From: Escherichia ruysiae
GTDB lineage: Bacteria; Pseudomonadota; Gammaproteobacteria; Enterobacterales; Enterobacteriaceae
Assembly: GCF_031323975.1 (NCBI RefSeq)
Contig: NZ_JAVIWS010000001.1
Span: 124,001-188,000 of the forward strand
Length of the DNA: 64,000 nucleotides
Direction of reading: 5' to 3'
Shown: positions 32,047 through 50,552 of the stretch, piece by piece
How the letters are laid out: each line of letters opens with the position of its first letter
Position numbering within the stretch: position 1 is the stretch's first letter
Position numbers and translations under genes: made by a program
The notes under the pieces: generated by a model
The model's database searches: none
The model's input: the letters and a program-made list of their open reading frames with translations, nothing else
Told to the model about the DNA's origin: nothing

Positions 32047-32062
32047 TGGCACGAACCCTGCA
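32047..32062 (+). promoter_or_regulatory. Sigma-54 promoter of astCADBE
   Basis: TGGCAC-GAACC-CTGCA: the -24 element is consensus and the -12 GC is exactly 10 bases from the GG. Predicted transcription start near 32073. Confidence 0.88.
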
Positions 32063-32098
32063 ATCTACATTTACAGCGTAATCGTCACTTATTATTAA

Positions 32099-38162
<6,064 letters not shown>

Positions 38163-38168
38163 TACTTG

Positions 38169-38190
38169 CCCGCAGAAATCATTCTGCGGG
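38169..38190 (+). terminator. Terminator of astCADBE
   Basis: Perfect 9-bp arms CCCGCAGAA / TTCTGCGGG with a 4-base loop, then TATTT, 6 bp after the astE stop. Confidence 0.85.
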
Positions 38191-38335
38191 TATTTACTGG
38201 CTTTTTAATGAAATAATGCGGATTAATCCTGGTTATTTGCTTTATTTATCACCAGTCATCAGGTATAGTTCTTCATAATTTCTGCAAAATCAGTGTGTTG
38301 TAATATTTCATCATCACTCTCCATCAAATTTTCTT

Positions 38336-38353
38336 TTTTTCTCCATAATTGGC
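38336..38353 (+). promoter_or_regulatory. BaeR box upstream of spy
   Basis: TTTTTCTCCATAATTGGC fits the published BaeR consensus TTTTTCTCCATDATTGGC at every position. spy is a known BaeSR and CpxAR target. Confidence 0.85.
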
Positions 38354-38401
38354 GCAAAAGTGTTTTTTACACTTTCATTGTTTTACCGTTGCTCTGATTA
38401 A

Positions 38402-38429
38402 TTGACGCTAAAGTCAGTAAAGTTAATCT
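38402..38429 (+). promoter_or_regulatory. Promoter of spy
   Basis: TTGACG (38402-38407) and TAATCT (38424-38429) are separated by 16 bp, with GTAAA-type CpxR half-sites within the spacer. The rest of the 329-bp astE-spy gap is AT-rich. Confidence 0.55.
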
Positions 38430-38491
38430 CGTCAACACGGCACGCTACTTAAGAAAGCCGTAATAAATAACTGAAAGGAAGGATATAGAAT

Positions 38492-38977
38492 ATGCGTAAA
38501 TTAACTGCACTGTTTGTTGCCTCTACCCTGGCTTTTGGCGCGGCTAACCTGGCCCATGCCGCCGATACCACTACTGCAGCACCGGCTGACGCGAAGCCGA
38601 TGATGCACCATAAAGGTAAATTCGGTCCGCATCACGACATGATGTTTAAAGATCTGAACCTGACCGACGCGCAGAAACAGCAGATTCGCGAAATCATGAA
38701 AGGTCAGCGTGACCAGATGAAACGCCCGCCGCTGGAAGAACGCCGCGCAATGCATGACATTATTGCCAGCGATACCTTCGACAAAGCGAAAGCTGAAGCG
38801 CAGATCGCAAAAATGGAAGAACAGCGCAAAGCTAACATGCTGGCGCACCTGGAAACCCAGAACAAGATTTATAACATCCTGACGCCGGAGCAGAAAAAGC
38901 AATTTAATGCTAATTTTGAGAAGCGTCTGACAGAACGCCCTGCGGCAAAAGGTAAAATGCCTGCAACTGCTGAATAA
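38492..38977 (+). CDS. spy: Periplasmic ATP-independent chaperone Spy
   Basis: A 161-residue periplasmic chaperone of the CpxP/Spy family. Signal peptide ends AHA at residue 23; the mature protein forms a helical cradle. Two LTxxQ repeats are visible (NLTDAQKQQ and LTPEQKKQ). Induced by envelope stress through BaeR and CpxR. GAAAGGAAGG ribosome-binding site. Confidence 0.97.
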   Translation: MRKLTALFVASTLAFGAANLAHAADTTTAAPADAKPMMHHKGKFGPHHDMMFKDLNLTDAQKQQIREIMKGQRDQMKRPPLEERRAMHDIIASDTFDKAKAEAQIAKMEEQRKANMLAHLETQNKIYNILTPEQKKQFNANFEKRLTERPAAKGKMPATAE

Positions 38978-38997
38978 TCTTTCAGCCTGACAACTTA

Positions 38998-39056
38998 AGA
39001 CCGCCGGTCTTGTCCACTACCTTGCAGCAATGCGGTGGACAGGATCGGCGGTTTTC
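38998..39056 (+). terminator. Long terminator hairpin of spy
   Basis: ACCGCCG and CGGCGGT at the base, with GTCCAC / GTGGAC further in, form a long imperfect hairpin of about 55 nt ending in TTTTCTTTTC. Just downstream of spy. Confidence 0.8.
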
Positions 39057-39101
39057 TTTTCTGTTCTTCAACTTTTGCAAAAAAAGTCTAATCACCACTA
39101 A

Positions 39102-40602
<1,501 letters not shown>

Positions 40603-40617
40603 TGTTGACTCCAGGTG

Positions 40618-40633
40618 CTGGTTATCTATCCAG
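40618..40633. promoter_or_regulatory. LexA box of cho
   Basis: CTGGTTATCTATCCAG: CTG-N10-CAG with an AT-rich core, 16 bp before the cho start codon. cho is a known SOS gene. Confidence 0.85.
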
Positions 40634-40751
40634 TGTAACAGGCGGGAAACGATTAAAAAAGAGGCGGGTCGATGACAAAAGTAATACCGCCTGATGCGCT
40701 ACGCTTATCATGCCGACTCGCCCCCTGCAATGAATTGAATTTGCGAAGTTT

Positions 40752-40786
40752 TGTAGGTCGAATAAGGCGTTCACGCCGCATCCGGC
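40752..40786. repeat. REP element between cho and nadE
   Basis: TGTAGGTCGAATAAGGCG ... CGCCGCATCCGGC. REP-type palindrome with a degenerate left arm, in the 229-bp gap downstream of nadE. Confidence 0.85.
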
Positions 40787-40831
40787 ATGAACAAAGTACG
40801 TTTTTGCGTACAAGCCATTATGTGCAAATTA

Positions 40832-41659
40832 TTACTTTTTCCAGAAATCATCGAAAACGGTAATTGGCGGACGGCGTTTATGTTCGGTTTTCAGATACCA
40901 GTTTTCTATTGTTCTGGCGACCTGTTCGGGCACGGCTTTCCCTTCCAGATAGTCATCAATGTTGTCATAAGTGACGCCAAGCGCCACTTCATCCGGCAGG
41001 GAAGGGCGGTCATCTTCCAGATCGGCGGTGGGTGCTTTCTTATAGAGATGTTCCGGGCAACCTAATGCCGCCAGTAACTGTTTACCCTGACGCTTGTTCA
41101 GACGGTATAGCGGGTTAATGTCAGTACCACCGTCACCGTATTTAGTAAAGAATCCGGTAATGGCTTCTGCCGCATGATCGGTGCCAACCACGACGCCGTT
41201 GGTCATGCCTGCAATGCTGTATTGCGCTTTCATCCGCTCACGCGCTTTTTCATTGCCGCGAACGAAATCGCTTAATTCAATACCTGCTTCGCGCAGCGCC
41301 TGTTCGCTGGCCAATACCGCGCCCTTGATATTCACGGTTAATACGCGATCCGGTTGAATAAAAGCAATGGCGTCCTGACAATCCTGTTCATCAGCCTGAA
41401 CACCGTAGGGCAGGCGCACGGCAATGAATTGCAGTGCCTCGTTGCCCGTTTCCTGACGAAGCTCGTTAATTGCCATTTGACACAGTTTCCCGGCAAGAGT
41501 GGAGTCCTGACCACCACTAATACCAAGTACGAGTGATTTAATGAACGGATAGGTTTGCAGATAGCTTTTCAGAAAATCGATGCTGCGGCGAATTTCCTCT
41601 TCGGCATTAATCTGCGGTTTTGCGCCCAGCGCCTTTATTATTTGTTGTTGCAATGTCAT
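40832..41659 (-). CDS. nadE: NH3-dependent NAD synthetase
   Basis: A 275-residue amidating enzyme, last step of NAD synthesis (NaAD plus ammonia). The ATP-pyrophosphatase P-loop is SGGQDS at residues 48-53. No N-terminal glutaminase domain, so ammonia is the nitrogen source. ATG 41659 with GGAGGGG; 63 upstream in-frame codons are ignored. Divergent from osmE. Confidence 0.96.
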   Translation of the reverse strand: MTLQQQIIKALGAKPQINAEEEIRRSIDFLKSYLQTYPFIKSLVLGISGGQDSTLAGKLCQMAINELRQETGNEALQFIAVRLPYGVQADEQDCQDAIAFIQPDRVLTVNIKGAVLASEQALREAGIELSDFVRGNEKARERMKAQYSIAGMTNGVVVGTDHAAEAITGFFTKYGDGGTDINPLYRLNKRQGKQLLAALGCPEHLYKKAPTADLEDDRPSLPDEVALGVTYDNIDDYLEGKAVPEQVARTIENWYLKTEHKRRPPITVFDDFWKK

Positions 41660-41859
41660 TGAACCCCTCCAGACAGAAAAATAAAACTTCCTTAAAGCTA
41701 ACCCGTTGCTACTGAAACGACAAGCGACAGCAGGTTGAATGGCGGTTAAAACGTCATACAGGAATCCTCTGAAAGCGGAGCCGTTTCGTTCACAGGCTTG
41801 AAAAAGCCCCCGATGTGTTCCAGGCTTATCTAACACGCTGATAAACAAGAGGACGGAAT

Positions 41860-42198
41860 ATGAACAAGAATATGGCAGGAATTCTGGGTGCAGCGGCGGT
41901 ATTAACCATGCTGGCAGGTTGTACGGCGTATGATCGTACCAAAGACCAGTTTGTACAGCCTGTGGTGAAAGACGTCAAAAAAGGCATGAGCCGGGCGCAG
42001 GTTGCACAAATTGCGGGTAAACCTTCGTCTGAAGTGAGCATGATCCATGCTCGTGGTACTTGCCAGACCTATATCCTGGGTCAACGTGATGGTAAAGCAG
42101 AAACCTATTTTGTCGCCTTAGATGATACCGGACATGTTATCAACTCTGGCTATCAGACCTGTGCCGAATACGACACCGATCCACAAGCAGCGAAGTAA
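41860..42198 (+). CDS. osmE: Osmotically inducible lipoprotein OsmE
   Basis: A 112-residue SmpA/OmlA-family outer-membrane lipoprotein. Signal peptide with lipobox MLAGC (Cys21) and a small BLIP-like domain with [15 protein letters not shown]. Induced by high osmolarity and in stationary phase in K-12. AGAGGACGG ribosome-binding site. Confidence 0.95.
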   Translation: MNKNMAGILGAAAVLTMLAGCTAYDRTKDQFVQPVVKDVKKGMSRAQVAQIAGKPSSEVSMIHARGTCQTYILGQRDGKAETYFVALDDTGHVINSGYQTCAEYDTDPQAAK

Positions 42199-42230
42199 TT
42201 TCTTCGCCTGAAAGCTTGAGTTACACCGGA

Positions 42231-42254
42231 AACCGGCCATTGCGCCGGTTTTTA
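42231..42254 (+). terminator. Terminator of osmE
   Basis: AACCGG / CCGGTT with an 8-base loop and TTTTATTT tail, 32 bp after osmE. Confidence 0.8.
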
Positions 42255-42299
42255 TTTGCCCCGTGTTCTTATTTATTGTCGCGAATTATTTAACCGAAA

Positions 42300-42315
42300 T
42301 GTGAAGGAGGTCATA
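42300..42315. promoter_or_regulatory. CRP-type site upstream of chbB
   Basis: TGTGA-AGGAGG-TCATA, 8 of 10 core bases match CRP. chb is known to need cAMP-CRP. Confidence 0.6.
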
Positions 42316-42498
42316 ACAACAGGTCAAGGAGAGACAATTTGTATGGTCAAAGAAATACTATCGTTCAGGTCAATACCGTATACTCTTTTCAGCCACCAAA
42401 AAAAGTCATGTTGGTTTCGCAAGTTACCCAGAGCATGGAAGCAGGTGAAGGCTTGCGGAGTGTCTGGCTGACAGATAATCGTTGATGAGGGCAGTTTT

Positions 42499-42819
42499 AT
42501 GGAAAAGAAACACATTTATCTGTTTTGTTCTGCGGGCATGTCTACCTCTTTACTGGTATCAAAAATGCGCGCACAGGCAGAAAAATATGAAGTTCCGGTC
42601 ATTATTGAAGCATTTCCGGAAACACTGGCGGGTGAAAAAGGTCAGAATGCCGATGTCGTGTTATTAGGGCCGCAGATTGCTTATATGTTGCCCGAAATCC
42701 AGCGTTTGTTACCCAACAAACCCGTTGAAGTCATTGATTCACTGTTATATGGCAAAGTCGATGGTTTAGGCGTGCTTAAGGCTGCAGTTGCAGCAATTAA
42801 AAAAGCCGCAGCAAATTAA
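42499..42819 (+). CDS. chbB: PTS N,N'-diacetylchitobiose-specific IIB component
   Basis: A 106-residue lactose/cellobiose-family EIIB domain, phosphorylated on Cys10 (LFCSAGMST). It passes phosphate from ChbA (IIA) to the sugar during uptake by ChbC. First gene of chbBCARFG. Confidence 0.96.
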   Translation: MEKKHIYLFCSAGMSTSLLVSKMRAQAEKYEVPVIIEAFPETLAGEKGQNADVVLLGPQIAYMLPEIQRLLPNKPVEVIDSLLYGKVDGLGVLKAAVAAIKKAAAN

Positions 42820-42832
42820 TTTTTAAATTTTT

Positions 42833-42843
42833 CCGTCAAAGAG
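42833..42843 (+). promoter_or_regulatory. ChiX small-RNA pairing site between chbB and chbC
   Basis: CCGTCAAAGAG is a perfect complement to the ChiX (MicM) seed CUCUUUGACGG. In K-12 the chbB-chbC intergenic RNA acts as a decoy that removes ChiX and so derepresses the chitoporin gene chiP. Confidence 0.85.
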
Positions 42844-42860
42844 TTATTTCATAAATCTAT

Positions 42861-42894
42861 ACCGCAATACTTTAATTGCGGTTTTTAAGGGTAT
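42861..42894 (+). terminator. Terminator-like hairpin between chbB and chbC
   Basis: ACCGCAAT and ATTGCGGT arms followed by TTTTT, just before the chbC ribosome-binding site. It may cause partial termination or stabilise the chbB and ChiX-trap RNA. Confidence 0.6.
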
Positions 42895-42900
42895 TTTTCT

Positions 42901-44259
42901 ATGAGTAATGTTATTGCATCGCTTGAAAAGGTACTCCTCCCTTTTGCAGTCAAAATAGGAAAACAGCCACACGTTAATGCAATCAAAAACGGTTTTATTC
43001 GCTTAATGCCGTTAACCCTTGCGGGGGCCATGTTTGTATTAATCAATAATGTTTTTCTGAGCTTTGGGGAGGGGTCGTTTTTTTACTCCTTAGGTATTCG
43101 CCTCGACGCTTCAACCATTGAAACACTTAATGGCCTGAAAGGTATTGGCGGAAACGTATACAACGGAACATTAGGGATTATGTCTCTAATGGCGCCGTTT
43201 TTTATCGGTATGGCGCTGGCAGAAGAGCGTAAAGTCGATGCGCTCGCGGCAGGGTTGTTATCCGTTGCGGCATTTATGACCGTCACGCCTTATAGTGTCG
43301 GTGAAGCTTACGCGGTCGGCGCTAATTGGTTAGGTGGCGCGAATATCATCTCCGGGATTATTATCGGCCTGGTGGTGGCAGAAATGTTTACCTTTATTGT
43401 CCACCGCAACTGGGTGATTAAATTACCCGACAGTGTACCGACATCGGTCTCACGTTCTTTCTCAGCATTAATTCCCGGCTTTATTATTCTTTCTGTGATG
43501 GGGATTATTGCCTGGGCGTTGAATACCTGGGGCACTAACTTCCATCAGATTATTATGGATACCATCTCGACGCCGCTGGCATCGTTGGGTAGCGTGGTCG
43601 GCTGGGCGTATGTGATCTTTGTTCCGCTGCTGTGGTTCTTCGGTATTCACGGCGCACTGGCGCTGACCGCGCTGGACAACGGCATTATGACGCCGTGGGC
43701 GCTGGAAAACATCGCCACCTATCAACAATATGGCTCCGTCGAAGCGGCGCTGGCAGCCGGTAAGACCTTCCATATCTGGGCCAAGCCGATGCTGGACTCC
43801 TTTATTTTCCTCGGTGGCAGCGGTGCAACCTTAGGCCTGATCCTGGCTATCTTTATCGCTTCTCGCCGTGCTGATTATCGTCAGGTGGCAAAACTGGCGC
43901 TGCCGTCGGGCATCTTCCAGATTAACGAACCGATTCTGTTTGGCTTGCCGATTATCATGAACCCGGTGATGTTTATCCCGTTTGTTCTGGTGCAACCGAT
44001 TCTGGCGGCAATTACTCTGGCGGCGTACTACATGGGCATCATCCCACCGGTGACAAACATTGCACCGTGGACCATGCCAACCGGTCTGGGAGCCTTCTTT
44101 AATACTAACGGTAGCGTCGCCGCATTGCTGGTCGCACTCTTCAACCTTGGCATCGCAACGCTGATATATCTGCCATTTGTCGTGGTGGCAAACAAAGCGC
44201 AGAACGTGATTGATAAAGAAGAGAGCGAAGAAGATATTGCTAACGCCCTGAAATTTTAA
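42901..44259 (+). CDS. chbC: PTS N,N'-diacetylchitobiose-specific IIC permease
   Basis: A 452-residue polytopic membrane permease of the lactose/cellobiose EIIC family, with about ten helices and conserved [15 protein letters not shown] near residue 340 (sugar-binding His/Glu region). Pairs with ChbB and ChbA. Confidence 0.96.
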   Translation: MSNVIASLEKVLLPFAVKIGKQPHVNAIKNGFIRLMPLTLAGAMFVLINNVFLSFGEGSFFYSLGIRLDASTIETLNGLKGIGGNVYNGTLGIMSLMAPFFIGMALAEERKVDALAAGLLSVAAFMTVTPYSVGEAYAVGANWLGGANIISGIIIGLVVAEMFTFIVHRNWVIKLPDSVPTSVSRSFSALIPGFIILSVMGIIAWALNTWGTNFHQIIMDTISTPLASLGSVVGWAYVIFVPLLWFFGIHGALALTALDNGIMTPWALENIATYQQYGSVEAALAAGKTFHIWAKPMLDSFIFLGGSGATLGLILAIFIASRRADYRQVAKLALPSGIFQINEPILFGLPIIMNPVMFIPFVLVQPILAAITLAAYYMGIIPPVTNIAPWTMPTGLGAFFNTNGSVAALLVALFNLGIATLIYLPFVVVANKAQNVIDKEESEEDIANALKF

Positions 44260-44309
44260 TCGATGCCGGCACGGGCAATCGTGCCGGTAAGAATAGAGAG
44301 GAACGATGT

Positions 44310-44660
44310 ATGATGGATCTCGATAATATTCCTGATACGCAAACGGAAGCTGAGGAACTGGAAGAAGTGGTGATGGGGCTTATCATCAACTCCGGACAAG
44401 CGCGCAGCCTGGCGTATGCGGCGCTGAAGCAGGCGAAGCAGGGTGATTTTGCAGCGGCAAAAGCCATGATGGATCAGTCGCGGATGGCCTTGAATGAAGC
44501 GCATCTGGTACAGACGAAACTGATTGAAGGCGACGCGGGCGAAGGCAAGATGAAAGTGAGTCTGGTGCTGGTTCACGCCCAGGACCATTTAATGACTTCC
44601 ATGCTTGCACGTGAACTGATTACCGAATTAATTGAGCTTCATGAAAAACTGAAGGCATAA
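44310..44660 (+). CDS. chbA: PTS N,N'-diacetylchitobiose-specific IIA component
   Basis: A 116-residue helical EIIA of the lactose/cellobiose family, trimeric, phosphorylated on His89 (LVHAQDH). Starts MMDLDN; either Met could initiate. GAGAGGAACG ribosome-binding site. Confidence 0.96.
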   Translation: MMDLDNIPDTQTEAEELEEVVMGLIINSGQARSLAYAALKQAKQGDFAAAKAMMDQSRMALNEAHLVQTKLIEGDAGEGKMKVSLVLVHAQDHLMTSMLARELITELIELHEKLKA

Positions 44661-44667
44661 GGAGTCG

Positions 44668-45510
44668 ATGATGCAGCCAGTGATTAATGCGCCGGAAATT
44701 GCCACTGCCCGTGAACAGCAGTTGTTTAATGGCAAAAATTTCCATGTGTTTATCTACAATAAAACGGAAAGTATTACTGGATTGCATCAGCATGACTATT
44801 ATGAATTTACCCTGGTTTTAACTGGTCGTTATTTCCAGGAGATTAACGGTAAGCGCGTGTTGCTGGAACGGGGCGATTTTGTTTTTATTCCGTTAGGATC
44901 ACACCATCAAAGTTTTTATGAGTTTGGTGCCACGCGCATATTGAACGTTGGGATCAGTAAACGTTTTTTTGAACAGCATTATTTGCCGTTGTTGCCTTAT
45001 TGCTTTGTTGCTTCACAGGTTTACCGAACTAATAATACTTTTCTTACCTATGTGGAAACTGTGATTTCTTCATTGAATTTCAGCGAAACCGGTCTGGAAG
45101 AATTTGTTGAGATAGTCACTTTTTATGTCATTAACCGTTTACGTCATTACCGCGAAGAACAGGTTATTGATGATGTGCCACAGTGGTTAAAAAGTACGGT
45201 TGAAAAGATGCATGATAAAGCGCAGTTCAGTGAAAATGCGCTGGAAAATATGGTGATGTTATCGGCTAAATCGCAGGAGTATTTGACGCGTGCGACTCAG
45301 CGATATTATGGCAAAACGCCGATGCAGATTATTAATGAAATCCGCATTAACTTTGCCAAAAAACAACTGGAAATGACCAACTATTCTGTGACTGATATTG
45401 CATTTGAAGCCGGTTATAGTAGCCCAAGCCTGTTTATTAAAACGTTTAAGAAACTAACATCTTTTACACCAAATAGTTATCGTAAGAAATTGACTGAATT
45501 TAATCAGTAG
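44668..45510 (+). CDS. chbR: Dual activator/repressor ChbR (AraC family)
   Basis: A 280-residue regulator with an N-terminal cupin-like sensing domain ([10 protein letters not shown] near residues 38-47) and a C-terminal AraC-type double helix-turn-helix DNA-binding domain ([11 protein letters not shown] ... FIKTFKK). Controls the chb operon with NagC and CRP. It starts 7 bp after chbA, inside the operon it regulates. Confidence 0.95.
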   Translation: MMQPVINAPEIATAREQQLFNGKNFHVFIYNKTESITGLHQHDYYEFTLVLTGRYFQEINGKRVLLERGDFVFIPLGSHHQSFYEFGATRILNVGISKRFFEQHYLPLLPYCFVASQVYRTNNTFLTYVETVISSLNFSETGLEEFVEIVTFYVINRLRHYREEQVIDDVPQWLKSTVEKMHDKAQFSENALENMVMLSAKSQEYLTRATQRYYGKTPMQIINEIRINFAKKQLEMTNYSVTDIAFEAGYSSPSLFIKTFKKLTSFTPNSYRKKLTEFNQ

Positions 45511-45629
45511 CTATTGTCACTGATCATTAAATTTACATGCGTGCCTTATTTATCCTGGGGAGACCGGGATATTCCTGACGTAGAGGCAGGTATGAAGAAT
45601 ATCAGTATTTCCTGATGAAGGGAGAAATT

Positions 45630-46982
45630 ATGAGCCAGAAATTAAAAGTCGTCACTATTGGTGGCGGGAGTAGTTATACCCCGGAACTGCTGGAAGGGTT
45701 TATTAAGCGTTATCACGAATTGCCAGTGACTGAATTATGGCTGGTGGATGTCGAAGGTGGTAAGGCAAAACTGGATATTATCTTTGATCTCTGCCAGCGA
45801 ATGATCGATAACGCTGGTGTACCGATTAAACTTTATAAAACGCTTGATCGTCGTGAGGCGCTGAAAGGGGCTGATTTTGTCACTACCCAACTGCGCGTAG
45901 GTCAATTACCAGCACGCGAACTGGATGAACGTATTCCGTTAAGTCATGGTTATCTTGGCCAGGAAACTAATGGTGCGGGTGGCCTGTTTAAAGGTCTGCG
46001 CACCATTCCTGTGATTTTTGACATCGTAAAAGATGTCGAAGAACTTTGTCCGAATGCGTGGGTGATCAACTTCACTAACCCGGCGGGAATGGTCACTGAA
46101 GCGGTTTATCGTCATAGCGGATTTAAACGCTTTATCGGCGTATGTAATATTCCGATTGGCATGAAAATGTTTATCGGCGATGTTTTAGCCTTGAATGAGA
46201 ACGATGATTTATCTATCGATCTGTTCGGCCTGAACCACATGGTGTTTATTAAGGATGTGTTGGTAAATGGCAAATCACGTTTTGCCGAATTGCTCGACGG
46301 CGTGGCGTCAGGGCAGTTAAAAGCGTCTGGCGTAAAAAACATTTTCGATCTGCCGTTTAGCGAAGGCTTAATTCGGGCACTGAACCTGTTGCCGTGTTCC
46401 TATTTGCTTTATTACTTCAAGCAAAAAGAGATGCTGGCGATTGAAATGGGTGAGTATTACAAAGGCGGCGCGCGTGCGCAGGTGGTACAGAAAGTCGAGA
46501 AGCAACTCTTTGATCTGTATAAAAACCCGGATCTGAAAGTGAAACCGAAAGAGCTGGAGCAGCGCGGTGGAGCTTATTACTCTGATGCAGCGTGCGAAGT
46601 CATTAACGCTATCTACAACGACAAGCAAACGGAACATTACGTTAATATCCCGCATCATGGGCATATTGATAATATTCCGGCAGACTGGGCGGTAGAAATG
46701 ACCTGCACGCTGGGGCGCGATGGCGCGACTCCACATCCGCGCATTACGCATTTCGATGACAAAGTGATGGGGCTGATTCACACCATCAAAGGCTTCGAGA
46801 TTGCGGCCAGCAACGCAGCACTTAGCGGGGAATTTAACGATGTGTTACTGGCGCTAAACCTTAGCCCGTTGGTGCATTCCGATCGCGATGCTGAGTTGCT
46901 GGCGCGTGAGATGATTCTGGCGCATGAGAAATGGCTGCCAAATTTTGCCGACTGCATAGCAGAACTCAAAAAAGCACATTAA
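45630..46982 (+). CDS. chbF: Diacetylchitobiose-6-phosphate hydrolase (GH4)
   Basis: A 450-residue GH4 glycosidase that uses NAD+ and Mn2+ and splits the phosphorylated disaccharide. Rossmann motif TIGGGSSYTPEL at 9-20; metal-binding Cys in VCNIPIGM (near 171) and His in GLNHMVF (near 202). A 119-bp gap with small inverted repeats separates it from chbR. Start MSQKLK behind AAGGGAG. Confidence 0.95.
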   Translation: MSQKLKVVTIGGGSSYTPELLEGFIKRYHELPVTELWLVDVEGGKAKLDIIFDLCQRMIDNAGVPIKLYKTLDRREALKGADFVTTQLRVGQLPARELDERIPLSHGYLGQETNGAGGLFKGLRTIPVIFDIVKDVEELCPNAWVINFTNPAGMVTEAVYRHSGFKRFIGVCNIPIGMKMFIGDVLALNENDDLSIDLFGLNHMVFIKDVLVNGKSRFAELLDGVASGQLKASGVKNIFDLPFSEGLIRALNLLPCSYLLYYFKQKEMLAIEMGEYYKGGARAQVVQKVEKQLFDLYKNPDLKVKPKELEQRGGAYYSDAACEVINAIYNDKQTEHYVNIPHHGHIDNIPADWAVEMTCTLGRDGATPHPRITHFDDKVMGLIHTIKGFEIAASNAALSGEFNDVLLALNLSPLVHSDRDAELLAREMILAHEKWLPNFADCIAELKKAH

Positions 46983-47753
<771 letters not shown>

Positions 47754-47763
47754 GGAAGTTTGT

Positions 47764-47791
47764 AAAGTCACTCCCCTGGGGGAGTGACTTT
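47764..47791. terminator. Bidirectional terminator chbG / katE
   Basis: AAAGTCACTCCC / GGGAGTGACTTT, 12-bp near-perfect stem with a tiny loop between converging genes; A- and T-rich ends allow it to work for both strands. Confidence 0.9.
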
Positions 47792-47799
47792 ATTCATAT

Positions 47800-50061
47800 T
47801 TACGCCGGAATTTTATCAATCTTAGGAATACGTGACCATACGCGGTGCGCTGCCATTAGCGTTAATAGTTCATCCATAAAACTACCGTCGGCGCTGTCGG
47901 CTTCCACGATCCCTTCTTCACCCTGGTCATCAACCTTGATTGTCGCCTTAAACTTGCGTGCGTCTCCTGCCAGCGCAATCGGTTTAAGGTGTTTGTAGGC
48001 TTCCATCAGGTAATAGTTTGCATCGCCGTTGTCGGCAATATCGGCGATATTGCCGCAAGGGACAATCACCGCATCGACCGTCAGCGATGGTGCCCCGGCA
48101 AAGGTAGCGGCTATTGGCAGCACCGTACCGTCATCGGCAGTCACTTCACCCATCCGCGAATAAAGCAGTTTGGCATGAACGCCTTTAGCTTTCAGCGCCT
48201 TGAGGATTGACAGAAGGTCTGCCGATCTCACTTCATCATTAAGCAAAATCGCTACCACACGACCTTTCACATCACCATCAGGAATGGCATACAGACTCAA
48301 CGCAGGATCTTTTATCAGCCCGTTTACGTCAGGTGGCGGCGTAATATTCAGCTGATCGTCAGTCAGTTCGATACCGAGATTTTTTGCTACCGCCTGCGCC
48401 AGAGTCAGATCAATATGCGCCAACTGGTCAACGACGCGTTCACGAATATAAGGTCGTACAACTTTGCTTAACTCAAAGCTGAAACCATCGACAATATGGC
48501 GTTGCTCGAACGGCGTCTGACTTAACCAGAACAGGCGCGGATGCGAATAGTATTCGCCAAATGATGGGCTGCGCTCCCGCACTTTATTGCCTTCCACGCG
48601 CTCCTGGTATGATTCAAATCCACCGCGTTTTGGCCCCGGCGGCGTTTCGCGCGGCCAGTTATCGTTGATCGAGTTCGGTTCGTAATTCGCCGGGTTAGTG
48701 TCGATTCCCATCCGATGCATACCGTCACGCTGGAAATTGTGGTACGGGCAGGTAGGGCGATTAATCGGAATTTCATGAAAATTCGGCCCGCCAAGACGGC
48801 TGATTTGTGTATCGGTATAGGAGAACAAACGCCCCTGCAACAGCGGATCGTTGGTGAAATCCAGACCGGGGACAATATGACCAGGATGGAAAGCTGCCTG
48901 TTCGTTTTCGGCAAAGAAGTTATCCGGGTTACGGTTAAGCACCATTTTGCCGACGCGCTGAACGGGGACTAACTCTTCCGGGATGAGTTTCGTTGGGTCA
49001 AGCAGGTCGAAGTCGAATTTGAATTCATCTTCTTCGGGGATCAACTGGAAGCCCAGTTCATACTCCGGGAAGTCGCCTGCTTCAATGGCTTCCCACAGTT
49101 CGCGGCGGTGGAAGTCTGGATCACGTCCGGTAAGTTTCTGCGCTTCATCCCAAACCAGCGAGGCTTTACCTGCCAGTGGTTTCCAGTGGAAACGCACAAA
49201 GGTTGCTTTACCTTCGGCGTTAATCAGGCGGAAGGTGTGAATGCCGAAGCCTTCCATGGTGCGGTAACTGCGTGGTATTCCGCGATCTGACATCGCCCAC
49301 ATCACGTTGTGGAGCGTTTCTGGTTGCAGGGAAACATAATCCCAGAAGGTGTCGTGGGCGCTTTGCCCTTGCGGAATTGCCCAGTGCGGTTCTGGTTTTA
49401 CCGCATGAACAAAGTCCGGAAATTTGTGTGCATCCTGAATAAAGAAGACAGGCGTGTTGTTACCCACAAGATCAAAAATGCCTTCTTCGGTATAGAACTT
49501 GGTGGCGAAACCACGGATATCACGCACCGTATCTGCCGAACCTGCGCCACCCTGAACGGTAGAGAAACGCACGAACACCGGGGTAATTTTGTTCGGATCT
49601 GACAGGAAGTCGGCTTTGGTTATATCGCTTAAGTTTTTATATGGCTGGAAATAACCGTGAGCGGCTGACCCACGCGCGTGAACGATACGTTCCGGGATAC
49701 GTTCATGGTCGAAGTGGGTGATTTTCTCGCGCAGAATAAAATCTTCCAGCAGCGTTGGACCACGGCTACCGGCTCGCAGGGAGTTTTGATCGTCGGCGAT
49801 GCGCACGCCCTGATTAGTGGTCAGCGCATAATTTTCACTGCCTTTGCGTACGTCTTCCAGAGAGTTTAGTTTTTCGTTACGCGTATCAGGAGCTTTCAGA
49901 CTCCCAGGGGCGGTAGGTTGTGCGCCTGGCGGGGTCGGTTCAGCCGCTGGACGATGAGATCCGTCTTCAGGTGCCAGTGAGTCCATTCCCGGTTTCGCTT
50001 CGCTGGAGTCGTGTAGTGGTGACTGGTGCTGATGTGGGTTCTTTTCGTTATGTTGCGACAT
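47800..50061 (-). CDS. katE: Catalase HPII
   Basis: A 753-residue large-subunit monofunctional catalase (haem d), the stationary-phase catalase of E. coli under sigma-S. His128 lies in RIVHARG and the haem-ligand tyrosine in [11 protein letters not shown] near residue 415. The N-terminal extension is His/Pro-rich, and the C-terminal DJ-1/PfpI-like domain covers about 600-753. Full length. TAAGGAG precedes the ATG. Confidence 0.98.
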   Translation of the reverse strand: MSQHNEKNPHQHQSPLHDSSEAKPGMDSLAPEDGSHRPAAEPTPPGAQPTAPGSLKAPDTRNEKLNSLEDVRKGSENYALTTNQGVRIADDQNSLRAGSRGPTLLEDFILREKITHFDHERIPERIVHARGSAAHGYFQPYKNLSDITKADFLSDPNKITPVFVRFSTVQGGAGSADTVRDIRGFATKFYTEEGIFDLVGNNTPVFFIQDAHKFPDFVHAVKPEPHWAIPQGQSAHDTFWDYVSLQPETLHNVMWAMSDRGIPRSYRTMEGFGIHTFRLINAEGKATFVRFHWKPLAGKASLVWDEAQKLTGRDPDFHRRELWEAIEAGDFPEYELGFQLIPEEDEFKFDFDLLDPTKLIPEELVPVQRVGKMVLNRNPDNFFAENEQAAFHPGHIVPGLDFTNDPLLQGRLFSYTDTQISRLGGPNFHEIPINRPTCPYHNFQRDGMHRMGIDTNPANYEPNSINDNWPRETPPGPKRGGFESYQERVEGNKVRERSPSFGEYYSHPRLFWLSQTPFEQRHIVDGFSFELSKVVRPYIRERVVDQLAHIDLTLAQAVAKNLGIELTDDQLNITPPPDVNGLIKDPALSLYAIPDGDVKGRVVAILLNDEVRSADLLSILKALKAKGVHAKLLYSRMGEVTADDGTVLPIAATFAGAPSLTVDAVIVPCGNIADIADNGDANYYLMEAYKHLKPIALAGDARKFKATIKVDDQGEEGIVEADSADGSFMDELLTLMAAHRVWSRIPKIDKIPA

Positions 50062-50264
50062 TGAACTCGTCTCCTTAATTCATTACTGAAAGGGCCGCTG
50101 TTTTGGTCAAAAAACCCTCTAACTATAGACCATCAGGGTGATCTCGCTCTGGAAGCGGTGCCAGAGAAGGTATTCGGGAATATACGCAAAGCAGGACGGA
50201 CGGGGGGTAAATCAGCTAAACTACAATTTTTCTGATTTTTAATATGCGTTTAGTGAAGCCAGTA

Positions 50265-50507
50265 ATGAAGAAACCGCTACGTCAGCAAAACCGCCCGATT
50301 ATTAGCTATGTTCCTCGCACGGAACCTGCGCCGCCAGAACATGCGATTAAGATGGATTCGTTTCGCGATGTCTGGATGCTGCGTGGCAAATATGTTGCGT
50401 TTGTGCTGGTTGGGGAATCATTCTTGCGCTCACCTGCGTTTAATGTGCCGGAGTCGGCTCAGCGTTGGGCTAATCAGGTGCGCCAGGAAAATGAGATCGA
50501 AGAATAA
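50265..50507 (+). CDS. cedA: Cell division modulator CedA
   Basis: An 80-residue basic protein known in K-12 as a suppressor of the division defect caused by DnaA over-initiation. CedA has also been described as binding DNA and RNA polymerase. Start at MKKPLRQQ (50265); an upstream ATG at 50244 would add seven residues. K-12 carries ydjO next to it; here tcyP follows directly. Confidence 0.92.
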   Translation: MKKPLRQQNRPIISYVPRTEPAPPEHAIKMDSFRDVWMLRGKYVAFVLVGESFLRSPAFNVPESAQRWANQVRQENEIEE

Positions 50508-50509
50508 AT

Positions 50510-50536
50510 AAACGCCTGTCGAAGGACAGGCGTTTT
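50510..50536. terminator. Terminator between cedA and tcyP
   Basis: AAACGCCTGTC / GACAGGCGTTTT with a GAAG loop, 3 bp after cedA. It can serve both converging genes. Confidence 0.9.
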
Positions 50537-50552
50537 GCGTTATAAACCAGGA

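Larger units (their letters stand above)
42199..42498. other. chb operon control region
   Basis: 300 bp between osmE and chbB. After the osmE terminator come a TTATT ... ATTATTTAA stretch (about 42270-42292) resembling a NagC operator, the CRP-like site (42300-42315), and a -10 TATACT at 42379-42384 without a good -35. This layout fits activation by ChbR and CRP and repression by NagC. The leader would be about 108 nt. Confidence 0.5.

Noticed and set aside
42256..42471. 71-codon ORF in the chbB leader
   Set aside because: It spans the CRP/NagC control sites and the -10 element. An AGGAG-like sequence occurs by chance, and the composition is not protein-like.
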